Below, piece after piece: positions 7,150 to 13,865 of a stretch of DNA of 13,865 nucleotides (the stretch's first letter is position 1; every line of letters starts with the position of its first letter). The stretch covers positions 2,654 through 16,518 of the forward strand of contig WRNS01000003.1 of the NCBI GenBank assembly GCA_009776495.1. Direction: 5' to 3'. The position numbers were made by a program, and so were the translations under genes. The notes under the pieces were generated by a model. It made no database searches. It saw only the letters and a program-made list of their open reading frames with translations, and was not told where the DNA came from. This DNA comes from Methanobrevibacter sp. Lineage in GTDB: Archaea; Methanobacteriota; Methanobacteria; Methanobacteriales; Methanobacteriaceae.

Positions 7150-7856
7150 TTTTTTGTATCTTGACGTAGAATTAGATTATGATAATGGCGGTCACGATTT
7201 AAACAATTTTCACTTTGAAAACACTAAAAAAATTTCTTCTTATATGGTAAATCTGATAAAAAGGTTAATAAGAAAGATTTAGGAAAAAACTTTTATTAAA
7301 GAGAAATTTGGTCGTGTGACTTTTTTTTAAGAGATATAATTGTTATCATTGTGGGTCTTGGTTTAAAACAAATTTTAAAAAGGTTATTAAAGCTTATGAA
7401 AGGATATTGTATACTTTAAAGGAAATATTCTGAAAAATCAAAAAAAGGACTAAAATCATCATGAACAGTAAGTAAAAACCATATCATCGATTATTTTGCT
7501 TAAAATAAAGAAAATATTCTCTATAATATTGATACTCCTTATTAATTATCCATATATTTTATTTCTGAGTTTAATCAAATACTGATTTTTTACAGGATTT
7601 CATAAATAAAAAAGTAATAAAAGAATGGCAGAACTTACGAGTTTTTTTGATTGATTATAATGTCCTTAAAATAAATAATCAAATAAAAAAGAGTTTTAAA
7701 CAGTTAAAAAGGGTTTTTAGACACTTTCAATATAGTGATATGAAAAACTATTTTAAAACAACTTGAGGAAACATTAACTACATCAAACCCAAGCTATAAT
7801 ACCAAAATGAAAGGAATGGGATTGAAAAAGATTTCAACGGTCCAAGTTATGGATAA
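7150..7856 (+). pseudogene. Decayed transposase-like gene
   Basis: A series of plus-strand segments interrupted by stops and frameshifts. One (7332-7433) reads RYNCYHCGSWFKTNFKKVI, a CxxC motif with the RY.C..C...F pattern common in the zinc-knuckle N-terminal region of many insertion-sequence transposases. A downstream segment (7653-7763) reads IKKSFKQLKRVFRHFQYSD and continues past two stops (7764, 7797) to ERNGIEKDFNGPSYG and a terminal stop at 7854. Basic C-terminal stretches of this kind are typical of DDE transposases. An earlier piece (from about 7159) reads LDVELDYDNGGHDLNNFHF. The family assignment is inferred from these fragments only. The end overlaps copy B of the repeat, suggesting both are parts of one dead element. 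Confidence 0.45.
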
Positions 7857-8062
7857 AAGAAAATAAGTTAAAATGGAAGAAAATATATAAATATAAATTA
7901 AATAAAGTATTAATACACATTATCTGGAAAAAATCAAAAAACCACAGTAAAATCTTTATTAAAAACTCAAAAACATAAAACAATACTATTTTAATGTAAA
8001 ACAGATTTTAAACTGATAATGCTTTTTCATAAATCAGGAGCTAACAACTTTACATTTTCAAA
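7828..8062 (+). repeat. Diverged dispersed repeat, copy B
   Basis: Second copy of the 5221-5455 repeat, same orientation. The nested hairpin persists with different base pairs: outer AATGTAAA (7993-8000) with TTTACATT (8049-8056), inner GATTT (8004-8008) with AAATC (8031-8035), around the shared loop TAATGCTTTTTC. It begins inside the end of the decayed transposase-like frame and stops just before the open frame of the next phosphotransferase gene, which is open from 8071. Confidence 0.75.
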
Positions 8063-8112
8063 AATCTTGAATAATTGGTGATAATATCCAAAAGATCCTA
8101 ATTAAAAATATT

Positions 8113-9858
8113 TTGATTAAAGACTATAATTTTAACATAAGTGCAGTAGCTAAGTTCAAATATCCTGAAAATCATAAACCTAAGATGGAGATTATTTTTT
8201 CTAATGGAATTGAAGATCGAAGACTTCCGTTTATAATTTCAGCGTATAATAGGGATGAAAAATCTAATTTAGTTTCAATTTACCTTAAAAAGAATTATAA
8301 TTTAGATTATTTATTTTGGAATAAGGACTATATCGAGGATATTGAAATTAGTTTTAGATTAATTTATGGAGAAAAATTTATTGAAAACTTTGAAGTTGAT
8401 AAAGAAGTTTATTTTGAAACACAAAAGAGTTTTTACACTCCTAAGATAGAAAATAGTACCTTGGTTTTAAAAGCTAAAAAAAAAGAACTAAAAATTAAAA
8501 ACCATTATATAAAAAAATATGCTAAGTTAGAAAAATTAAACAGCTTTTTTTTACTTTTTATATCAATTTTAGCATTTCCTTTTTTCTTAATCGATGGTTT
8601 TTTAGCTCATAAGGGTTTAACTACAAAATCACCAGATTATTTTCGATCAAATAGCACTTTAAAATCAGTTTTATTCCACATAAACTGGAGAACATTTCTA
8701 CTTTCTGGGCATATGTATAGCCTTAGAATATTTAAAATATGGATTATGAAAGTCCTCTATAAAATTACTAAATTTAGGAAAATTAAGAATAATAGAATAG
8801 TATTCATGAGTGAACGTCGAGATGATTTAACTGGAAATTTTGAGTATGTATTTGATATTCTTAAAGAAGACAATGATTTAGAAATCATTCAGTTTTTCAT
8901 GAATAAACCTATAAAAAATTTCACTTTTAAAGAAATGATAACATATTCAAATATAATCGCTACTTCGAAAGTTATTCTTCTAGATGATTTTTATCCAATT
9001 ATACATAACTTCCTATTAAAAAAAGATACTAAGTTAATTCAACTATGGCATGCAGTTGGAGCATTTAAAACCTTTGGATTTTCAAGAATAGGAAAGATCG
9101 GAGCTCCATCCCAAAAATCTCCTAATCACCGAAGTTACGACTATGCAATAGTCAGTTCTGATGAAATTAAAGGTTTTTATGCTGAAGGGTTTGGATTATC
9201 TAATGAAAAAATTTTAGCTACTGGAGTACCAAGAACTGATGTATTGTTCAATGAAAAATATAAGGATGTTGTTAAAGAAAAACTTTATAAAGAATTTCCA
9301 TCTATTAAAGATAAAAAAGTGATTTTATTTTCCCCAACTTTTAGAGGAAATGGAAAAAATGATGCTTTTTATCCAATGGCGAAATTCAATCCTGAAAAAT
9401 TCATTGATTTATTAAATAATTCTGATGAATATATTTTGATAATAAAGCACCACCCTTTTGTTAAAGAAAAAATTAATATTTCTAAAAATTATAAAGACAG
9501 AATATTAGATTTATCCGAATATTCTGAAATCAATGATCTTTTGTTTATAACAGATATTCTTATTACAGACTATTCTTCTGTTATATTTGAATCTTCTATA
9601 TTAGATATTCCTATGTTGTTTTATAGTTATGATTTAGAAGAATATATAAGGGATAGGGACTTTTACTATGATTACAGAGCTTTTGTTCCGGGCAAAATTA
9701 TTTCAACCTTTGATGAAATGATTGAAGCTATAAATAACCAAGATTTTTATAGCTATAAAATTTCGACTTTTAAAAATAGGTTTTTCAATGATTTTGACGG
9801 AAGGTCTTCTGAGAGGGTAGTTGAATTAATAAATAGTATAATTCATGATAACAAATAA
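8113..9858 (+). CDS. CDP-glycerol/CDP-ribitol polyol-phosphotransferase (TagF/TarL-like)
   Basis: A 581-residue enzyme of the CDP-glycerol glycerophosphotransferase family (GT-B fold), which moves a polyol-phosphate from its CDP donor to a growing polymer at the inner membrane face. Residues 1-130 form a beta-rich N-terminal region seen in longer family members. A hydrophobic stretch at 143-164 may dip into the membrane. The catalytic half carries LIQLWHAVGAFKTFG (308-322, His313), GVPRTD (371-376), FSPTFRGN (406-413), IIKHHPF (443-449), ITDYSSVIFES (484-494) and FDGRSSERVV (561-570). The donor may be CDP-ribitol, given tarI/tarJ nearby, or CDP-glycerol; sequence alone does not decide. The start is doubtful: the codon is TTG, no ribosome site precedes it, the next ATG is residue 25 (8185), and the frame is open back to 8071 next to repeat copy B. 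The N-terminus may be truncated by an insertion. Confidence 0.85.
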   Translation: MIKDYNFNISAVAKFKYPENHKPKMEIIFSNGIEDRRLPFIISAYNRDEKSNLVSIYLKKNYNLDYLFWNKDYIEDIEISFRLIYGEKFIENFEVDKEVYFETQKSFYTPKIENSTLVLKAKKKELKIKNHYIKKYAKLEKLNSFFLLFISILAFPFFLIDGFLAHKGLTTKSPDYFRSNSTLKSVLFHINWRTFLLSGHMYSLRIFKIWIMKVLYKITKFRKIKNNRIVFMSERRDDLTGNFEYVFDILKEDNDLEIIQFFMNKPIKNFTFKEMITYSNIIATSKVILLDDFYPIIHNFLLKKDTKLIQLWHAVGAFKTFGFSRIGKIGAPSQKSPNHRSYDYAIVSSDEIKGFYAEGFGLSNEKILATGVPRTDVLFNEKYKDVVKEKLYKEFPSIKDKKVILFSPTFRGNGKNDAFYPMAKFNPEKFIDLLNNSDEYILIIKHHPFVKEKINISKNYKDRILDLSEYSEINDLLFITDILITDYSSVIFESSILDIPMLFYSYDLEEYIRDRDFYYDYRAFVPGKIISTFDEMIEAINNQDFYSYKISTFKNRFFNDFDGRSSERVVELINSIIHDNK

Positions 9859-10119
9859 TTAAACTAAAATATAATATATGAGGAAAAAAAGAGTTTTAAG
9901 AAAATGATGAATCATCGAAAAGAGAGATACCACAGATTTATCTGTTTTCCATCAATAAAGTAAGTAGAAAATCTTTGTAATAAAATGATTTCAAAAAAAT
10001 GAGAAAACGGTATTGAATAGTGATGTTTATGAAATTATCTAGAAATATATGGAAAATACTGATAAGTAACTCTTTGAACTTTATTAAATTCAAATTACGC
10101 ATAATTTAAGGGTTGTTAA
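9859..10119. other. Intergenic spacer between the two phosphotransferase genes
   Basis: 260 bases with no supported gene. A 20-codon ATG frame (9904-9966) exists without a ribosome site. A possible TATA-like box is listed separately. The spacing suggests the second phosphotransferase gene has its own promoter rather than reading through. Confidence 0.4.
10041..10053 (+). promoter_or_regulatory. Candidate TATA box for the second phosphotransferase gene
   Basis: AGAAATATATGGA: a purine-rich GAAA in the BRE position followed by TATAT. It lies about 70 bases before the ATG at 10120, so initiation near 10075 would leave a leader of about 45 bases. Tentative, given the base composition. Confidence 0.25.
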
Positions 10120-11271
10120 ATGAGCTTCTCCCATAAACTTTTTGCAAAGATATTTAACTTTTTCCAGTTTTTTTCTTTCAATAAAATTTTCGTTACCTTT
10201 ATAATAAGTGAAATTTCTTTTAATTCTAGCTTAGAATACCTCAAAAGAGAATTAGATAAAAACCAATTAAAATACCATTATATATATAAAGATAAATATT
10301 CTTTTTATTATTTTGATTCACCTAAAGAAAAATTAATAAAACTTTTCAATTTATTAGAGTTCTTTTTTATAAAAACGTTTATCCTGTCTAGAACCAAGTA
10401 TGTTTTTTTGGATGATAATTTTTTTCCCATGGCATACATGAAATTTAGTGACAATTCAACTGTTATACAATTATGGCATGCTTCTGGAGCTTTTAAAAAG
10501 TTTGGCTTTGATGTAGTGGATGATGAAAATATCCAGAAATTAATAGAGTTCTCTAGTTCTAGAATTGATTATGTAGTAGTTAGCTCTAACAACGTTTCAA
10601 AAATTTACAAAGAAGCTTTTAAAGTGGAAAATAACAAGATATTACCACTTGGAACCCCAAAAACTGATTACTACTTTGACAAAGAAAATAATAATGAAAA
10701 AAATATTAAGGAAATCAGATCAAAATTCGAGAAAAAATACCCCAATATCAAAGGGAAAAAAATTGTGCTGTATGCTCCTACTTTTAGGGAAAACAAAAAA
10801 ATTAACAATGATATACTACTTAATTTTGATAATAAACTTTTTTATTCTCATTTAAAGGATGATTTTTGCTTATTTTTTAAGTCTCATCCTAAGTTCAAAA
10901 TTTCAGAGTCAGATAATTTTATAAATGTAAGTGACTATGAAAATTCTCATGAATTACTTCTAATTTCTGATATATTGATTACTGACTATTCTTCCATAAT
11001 GATAGAATATGCAATCCTTTCTAAACCTATTATTTTCTATCCTTTTGACTTTGATTATTATATAAATAATGAAAGAGGTTTTTATTTTGATTATAACATG
11101 GTCCCAGGACCCATAGCCAGAAACACACGGGATATCATTAATCTTATTGAAAAAAACTATTTCAATATTGAAAAAATTAAGGATTTCGTATCTAAAAATT
11201 TTGACTATTTAGATAGTAAGTCTTCTAAACGAATTGTAGATTATATTGTAAAGGAAGAAAAGTTAGAATAA
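10120..11271 (+). CDS. Short polyol-phosphotransferase (TagB/TarB/TagF superfamily)
   Basis: A 383-residue member of the same CDP-glycerol glycerophosphotransferase family as the preceding gene, but clearly diverged and without the long N-terminal region. Motifs in order: VIQLWHASGAFKKFGF (115-130, His120), VVVSSNNVSKIYKEAF (152-167), LGTPKTD (177-183), YAPTFREN (218-225), FKSHPKF (253-259, His256), ISDILITDYSSIMIEYAIL (282-300), FYFDYNMVPGPIARNT (321-336) and DSKSSKRIV (365-373). Its length is close to that of TagB/TarB primases, so it may add the first polyol-phosphate while the longer protein extends the chain. It could equally be a second polymerase with another donor or linkage. The ATG is preceded only by a weak GGGTTG. 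Convergent with the next gene, with 38 bases between the stop codons. Confidence 0.87.
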   Translation: MSFSHKLFAKIFNFFQFFSFNKIFVTFIISEISFNSSLEYLKRELDKNQLKYHYIYKDKYSFYYFDSPKEKLIKLFNLLEFFFIKTFILSRTKYVFLDDNFFPMAYMKFSDNSTVIQLWHASGAFKKFGFDVVDDENIQKLIEFSSSRIDYVVVSSNNVSKIYKEAFKVENNKILPLGTPKTDYYFDKENNNEKNIKEIRSKFEKKYPNIKGKKIVLYAPTFRENKKINNDILLNFDNKLFYSHLKDDFCLFFKSHPKFKISESDNFINVSDYENSHELLLISDILITDYSSIMIEYAILSKPIIFYPFDFDYYINNERGFYFDYNMVPGPIARNTRDIINLIEKNYFNIEKIKDFVSKNFDYLDSKSSKRIVDYIVKEEKLE

Positions 11272-11309
11272 AAGTTTAGGCATAATAAAGTTACCTTGAT
11301 TGAAAGTTC

Positions 11310-13745
11310 TTATCTTCTTCCATTCTTTAAATATTTAAAAAACCTTTTCATTGATCGTTTTAAAATTATAGCTGCTAAAAACATTTTATGTATTGTAAAA
11401 AATAATTTAATATAAGCAGGTATTTTTTTTGAAAAAAACATTTTATTTTGGTTCAATTTGGTAAGTATGATTTTTTTTCTAGTTTTTGAAAATTTACTGC
11501 TTTTATAAAGATTTAAAACAAATTCAAAATCATTATTTTCAAATAACAGTTTATTTTTCTTTAAATATTCTACTTTTATTAACTTATTAGCTAAATAAGG
11601 ATCAAAAATGTTAAAAATAGAAGTTGAAATATCATTTTCAATATTTTTATTTGAATAACATAATTCTTGTGAAGAAAAATTATGAATTTCTTTTTTTTGA
11701 CTTTCATCGCAAAGAGAAAACCTATTATCTGATTGATTATTGTTTGATTCAGTTCTTTTTTTGTTTAATTTGTTATTAGATATAGCTGCACATCTTATAT
11801 TAAAAATAAGACTAGATGAAAAAGAATAGCTATTGTTTTTTTCGATATTATCAAATAAAGTTTTTAATGCATTCTTTTCAAAAAATACAGGAATATCAAC
11901 AAATAAAATATATTTTCCTTTAGTTATACCAATAGATTTGTTTTTAAAGTTATTTTCTATAATAATTTTTATATTTTTATATTTTATAAAATTATTATCT
12001 AAAAGAGAAGATAATTTTTCGTTTAGTATTAACTCAAATGATTTGAAAGATTGATTATAAATAGATTCTATAAGTAAATTAAAATCATTTTTAGATATAT
12101 CCATATAATCAATAGCTATAGCTATTAAAGGAGTTTTTACATCATCAGAAAGAGATATAATATGTTTTTTTTCCAGTTTTTTGTAAGTCCCTTTTTTTTG
12201 AAGAACCTGAATATCGTTTTTAAAATCATTTGTAAACTTGAAATTTATTCTTTTTAAAAATTCTTTTTTAATTAGTTTGTTACAAAAATAATAATCATAA
12301 CTGTCATATGATTTGCTATTAAAAATTAATTCCTGTGGAGAAAAATTGAAAATCTCATGATCAGTACTTAAAATAGAATTATCAGTTAGTGAGAACATTT
12401 TTAATGAAATAAAATCTTTTTCAGTCTTTTTCAAATTAAGGTACATGTATTTTAAAAAGTTTGGAGAAACAAAAATATCTTGATCAATGATTAATAAATA
12501 TTTTCCTTTAGATATGTCAACAGCTTTATTTATAAAATCCTCGTTTTCCTCATGTGAAATTATATGAAAGTTACTTTTATCGTGGATTTCATAATCTATT
12601 ACTTTAGATTTTTTTTCTGATATAATTATTTCAAAGTTAGGTAAAACAGAATCGTATAATTTGTAAATCAATCGGTTAAAATCTATTTTTTTGTCTTTTA
12701 CACAGATAATAATGGATACATAAGGATTTTTTGCCATGACCATATGATTATCAGTTAAATTATTAAGATTGAATTCTTCATATTTCTTTTCAAGCCGGAT
12801 CCATGAACTTGGAAACATCTCAAGTTTATACTTATGTAAAATTTTTAATACTTCAATTAGTACATACTCTTCAGTTCTCCAGAAAAACATGTAAAATTGA
12901 TCAATTAATATTGAACATTGTCTATACAAAAGATTATCTAAATACTCTAAAAATTTCACTTGAAATTCTTTTTTTTCTCCATCAGTTTCATTTTTAATAT
13001 TTTTTTTAAATTTGTCAGCAAATTCTATAAAAGAATCATGAATAATTTCACTTGCTTCAATATAATTTTTTAAAGAATCCATTGAAGCTATCTGAGTAAT
13101 GGAATAATCGGTGGAAAACCGTTTTTTATAATGCAAAACCTCATGAGGGCAACCTTTGATTAAATCAGACGAATAAACAAAAGGTAGAAGAAATGCTCCA
13201 TCTTCAGCATAGGATAATAAAGGTATTGATAAATTTAAATCTTTTATTTTTTCTCTTAAAAACATTTTGTTACATAGAGACATTGTCCAAATAATTCTTT
13301 TATCTATTGGACTAATAATATTCTTATTAGATAGTTTTTTTGCATTTACGTAAGAATATCTCCTCCAAGGATCTATTAGCACATGCTGACCAATTAAAAT
13401 ATCTGGAAATTCATCTGAGGATTCTATTGATTTATTATAAACTTCAAGTGTGTTTTTTGGATAAGCATCATCTCCATCTAGAAATCCTATATATTTTCCT
13501 CTGGATAATTCTATTCCTTTATTTCGAGCAGCAGCAGCTCCCTGATTTTTTTGAAAATAACTAAAAAAATTTGAGTAATTATTGCAATATTCATTTATTA
13601 TTTCTTGGGTTGAGTCTGTCGAACCGTCATTTATGATTATTACCTCAAAATTTTTATATGACTGATTGGCTAATGAATTTAAAGTATCATTTAAATATTT
13701 TTCAACATTAAATGCAGGAACTATTATTGAAAACTTGTATCTAAT
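11310..13745 (-). CDS. Triple GT2-like glycosyltransferase with non-standard start
   Basis: An 811-residue protein built from three successive units of the GT2 fold pattern. Unit 1 (1-~330) is canonical: FSIIVPAFNVEKYL (5-18), NDGSTDST (39-46), QGAAAARNKGIELSRGKYI (68-86), DGDD (90-93), CNKMFLREKI (158-167) and YAEDGAFLLPF (179-189). Unit 2 (~340-530) keeps VSIIICVK, ISKGKYLLIIDQD (411-423) and CNKLIKKEFL (488-497) but has no DGS motif. Unit 3 (~538-760) keeps LIAIAID, IYNQSFKSFELI, ITKGKYILFVD (607-617) and ANKLIKVEYL (719-728) but has VDIP in place of the acidic triad. The C-terminus is basic. The frame has no ATG, GTG or TTG between the stop at 13800-13802 and GTG 13382, which lies after DGDD inside unit 1. 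I therefore place the start at ATT 13745 (ATC 13748 is also possible), 7 nt after AGGAGG. Only unit 1 should transfer sugar. Convergent with the short phosphotransferase gene. Confidence 0.85.
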   Translation of the reverse strand: MRYKFSIIVPAFNVEKYLNDTLNSLANQSYKNFEVIIINDGSTDSTQEIINEYCNNYSNFFSYFQKNQGAAAARNKGIELSRGKYIGFLDGDDAYPKNTLEVYNKSIESSDEFPDILIGQHVLIDPWRRYSYVNAKKLSNKNIISPIDKRIIWTMSLCNKMFLREKIKDLNLSIPLLSYAEDGAFLLPFVYSSDLIKGCPHEVLHYKKRFSTDYSITQIASMDSLKNYIEASEIIHDSFIEFADKFKKNIKNETDGEKKEFQVKFLEYLDNLLYRQCSILIDQFYMFFWRTEEYVLIEVLKILHKYKLEMFPSSWIRLEKKYEEFNLNNLTDNHMVMAKNPYVSIIICVKDKKIDFNRLIYKLYDSVLPNFEIIISEKKSKVIDYEIHDKSNFHIISHEENEDFINKAVDISKGKYLLIIDQDIFVSPNFLKYMYLNLKKTEKDFISLKMFSLTDNSILSTDHEIFNFSPQELIFNSKSYDSYDYYFCNKLIKKEFLKRINFKFTNDFKNDIQVLQKKGTYKKLEKKHIISLSDDVKTPLIAIAIDYMDISKNDFNLLIESIYNQSFKSFELILNEKLSSLLDNNFIKYKNIKIIIENNFKNKSIGITKGKYILFVDIPVFFEKNALKTLFDNIEKNNSYSFSSSLIFNIRCAAISNNKLNKKRTESNNNQSDNRFSLCDESQKKEIHNFSSQELCYSNKNIENDISTSIFNIFDPYLANKLIKVEYLKKNKLLFENNDFEFVLNLYKSSKFSKTRKKIILTKLNQNKMFFSKKIPAYIKLFFTIHKMFLAAIILKRSMKRFFKYLKNGRR

Positions 13746-13750
13746 GATAA

Positions 13751-13758
13751 ATCCTCCT
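13751..13758 (-). promoter_or_regulatory. Strong ribosome binding site before a non-ATG start (AGGAGGAT)
   Basis: On the minus strand AGGAGGAT is the best Shine-Dalgarno match in the window. Seven bases separate GGAGG from ATT 13745 and four from ATC 13748, and the first conserved GT2 residues follow within five codons. No ATG, GTG or TTG lies in frame near it. This site is what decides the start of the GT2 protein. Confidence 0.65.
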
Positions 13759-13780
13759 TTAGAGTTAAAAAACCATAACA

Positions 13781-13791
13781 GTTTAAATATG
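13781..13791 (-). promoter_or_regulatory. Candidate TATA box for the GT2 gene
   Basis: On the minus strand this reads CATATTTAAAC, with the purine-rich AAAAGA just upstream. It is centred about 40 bases before ATT 13745, so initiation about 25 bases downstream would give a leader of 15-20 bases carrying the AGGAGGAT site. The same layout is seen at tarI. The stop codon at 13800-13802 ends the open frame just upstream. Confidence 0.35.
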
Positions 13792-13865
13792 TCTTTTACT
13801 CAACTAAACTTCAAATCATAGTCTGTGTTTTTTTATTATTATGTTTTAAAATGTAATATTTATTT

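Larger units (their letters stand above)
6909..8112. other. Long intergenic region with decayed mobile-element debris
   Basis: About 1.2 kb without an intact gene. Roughly 6909-7150 is T-rich spacer in which I recognise nothing. 7150-7856 carries broken plus-strand coding segments (see the pseudogene). 7828-8062 is copy B of the dispersed repeat. 8063-8112 leads directly into the TTG-started phosphotransferase frame. Confidence 0.6.

Noticed and set aside
10649..10855. Second-frame ORF within the short phosphotransferase gene
   Set aside because: Overlaps the conserved LGTPKTD-to-PTFR segment of the real frame; low-complexity Lys/Ile/Leu translation.
11310..13382. GT2 gene starting at GTG 13382
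   Set aside because: This start lies after DGDD and would remove the DGS and DGDD residues of the first GT2 unit. The same frame continues upstream with perfect GT2 sequence to a strong ribosome site at 13751-13758.
11833..13564. Plus-strand ORFs at 11833-12054, 12803-12997 and 13340-13564
   Set aside because: They lie opposite the GT2 coding frame, lack ribosome sites and show no family features; they are antisense shadows.
13383..13745. A frameshift or separate upstream GT2 gene joined by sequencing error
   Set aside because: I followed the codons one by one from 13382 to 13802: there is a single uninterrupted frame with no stop and no loss of family resemblance, so no frameshift is needed.

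Overview
The window is very AT-rich and has roughly three quarters coding density. It has widely spaced genes, purine-rich Shine-Dalgarno sites (GGAGG, GGTGA), TATA-like boxes instead of -35/-10 pairs, and decayed transposon-like debris between genes. One protein is a polysaccharide pyruvyl transferase fused to a ferredoxin and an F420-hydrogenase beta-type module. Together these suggest a gut or rumen methanogenic archaeon of the Methanobrevibacter type. A low-GC Firmicute cannot be excluded, because most of the protein families here also occur there.

Layout. 1-273: no gene; one AT-rich inverted repeat. 274-2026 (minus): a two-gene unit, tarI then tarJ, making CDP-ribitol from ribulose 5-phosphate. 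2027-2616: divergent intergenic region with a TATA-like box for tarI and a 52-codon remnant or orphan ORF. 2617-5094 (plus): the 825-residue pyruvyl transferase/ferredoxin/FrhB-type fusion. 5095-5790: non-coding, with an A/T simple-repeat tract and copy A of a diverged ~235-bp repeat. 5791-6891 (plus): membrane acyltransferase of family 3. 6892-8112: non-coding, with a decayed transposase-like gene followed by copy B of the same repeat. 8113-9858 and 10120-11271 (plus): two different CDP-glycerol/CDP-ribitol polyol-phosphotransferases of the TagF/TarB superfamily. 11310-13745 (minus, convergent): a large protein made of three successive GT2-like units, only the first with an intact catalytic signature.

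How the genes fit together. TarI/TarJ supply CDP-ribitol. The two phosphotransferases would prime or polymerise polyol-phosphate units. The GT2 protein would add sugars, and the acyltransferase and pyruvyl transferase would decorate the polymer. The window therefore reads as part of a surface locus for a teichoic-acid-like, ribitol-phosphate-containing polymer. No TagO/TagA-type initiation enzyme, flippase or ABC exporter is present here.

The points most worth a second look are: (1) the GT2 gene, whose frame stays open 121 codons upstream of its first usable start codon and begins right after a strong AGGAGGAT site at an ATT/ATC codon; (2) its three-fold internal duplication with degenerate second and third units; (3) the redox-coupled pyruvyl transferase fusion; (4) the repeat pair with a conserved hairpin, one copy of which abuts a phosphotransferase gene that starts with TTG and lacks a ribosome binding site.
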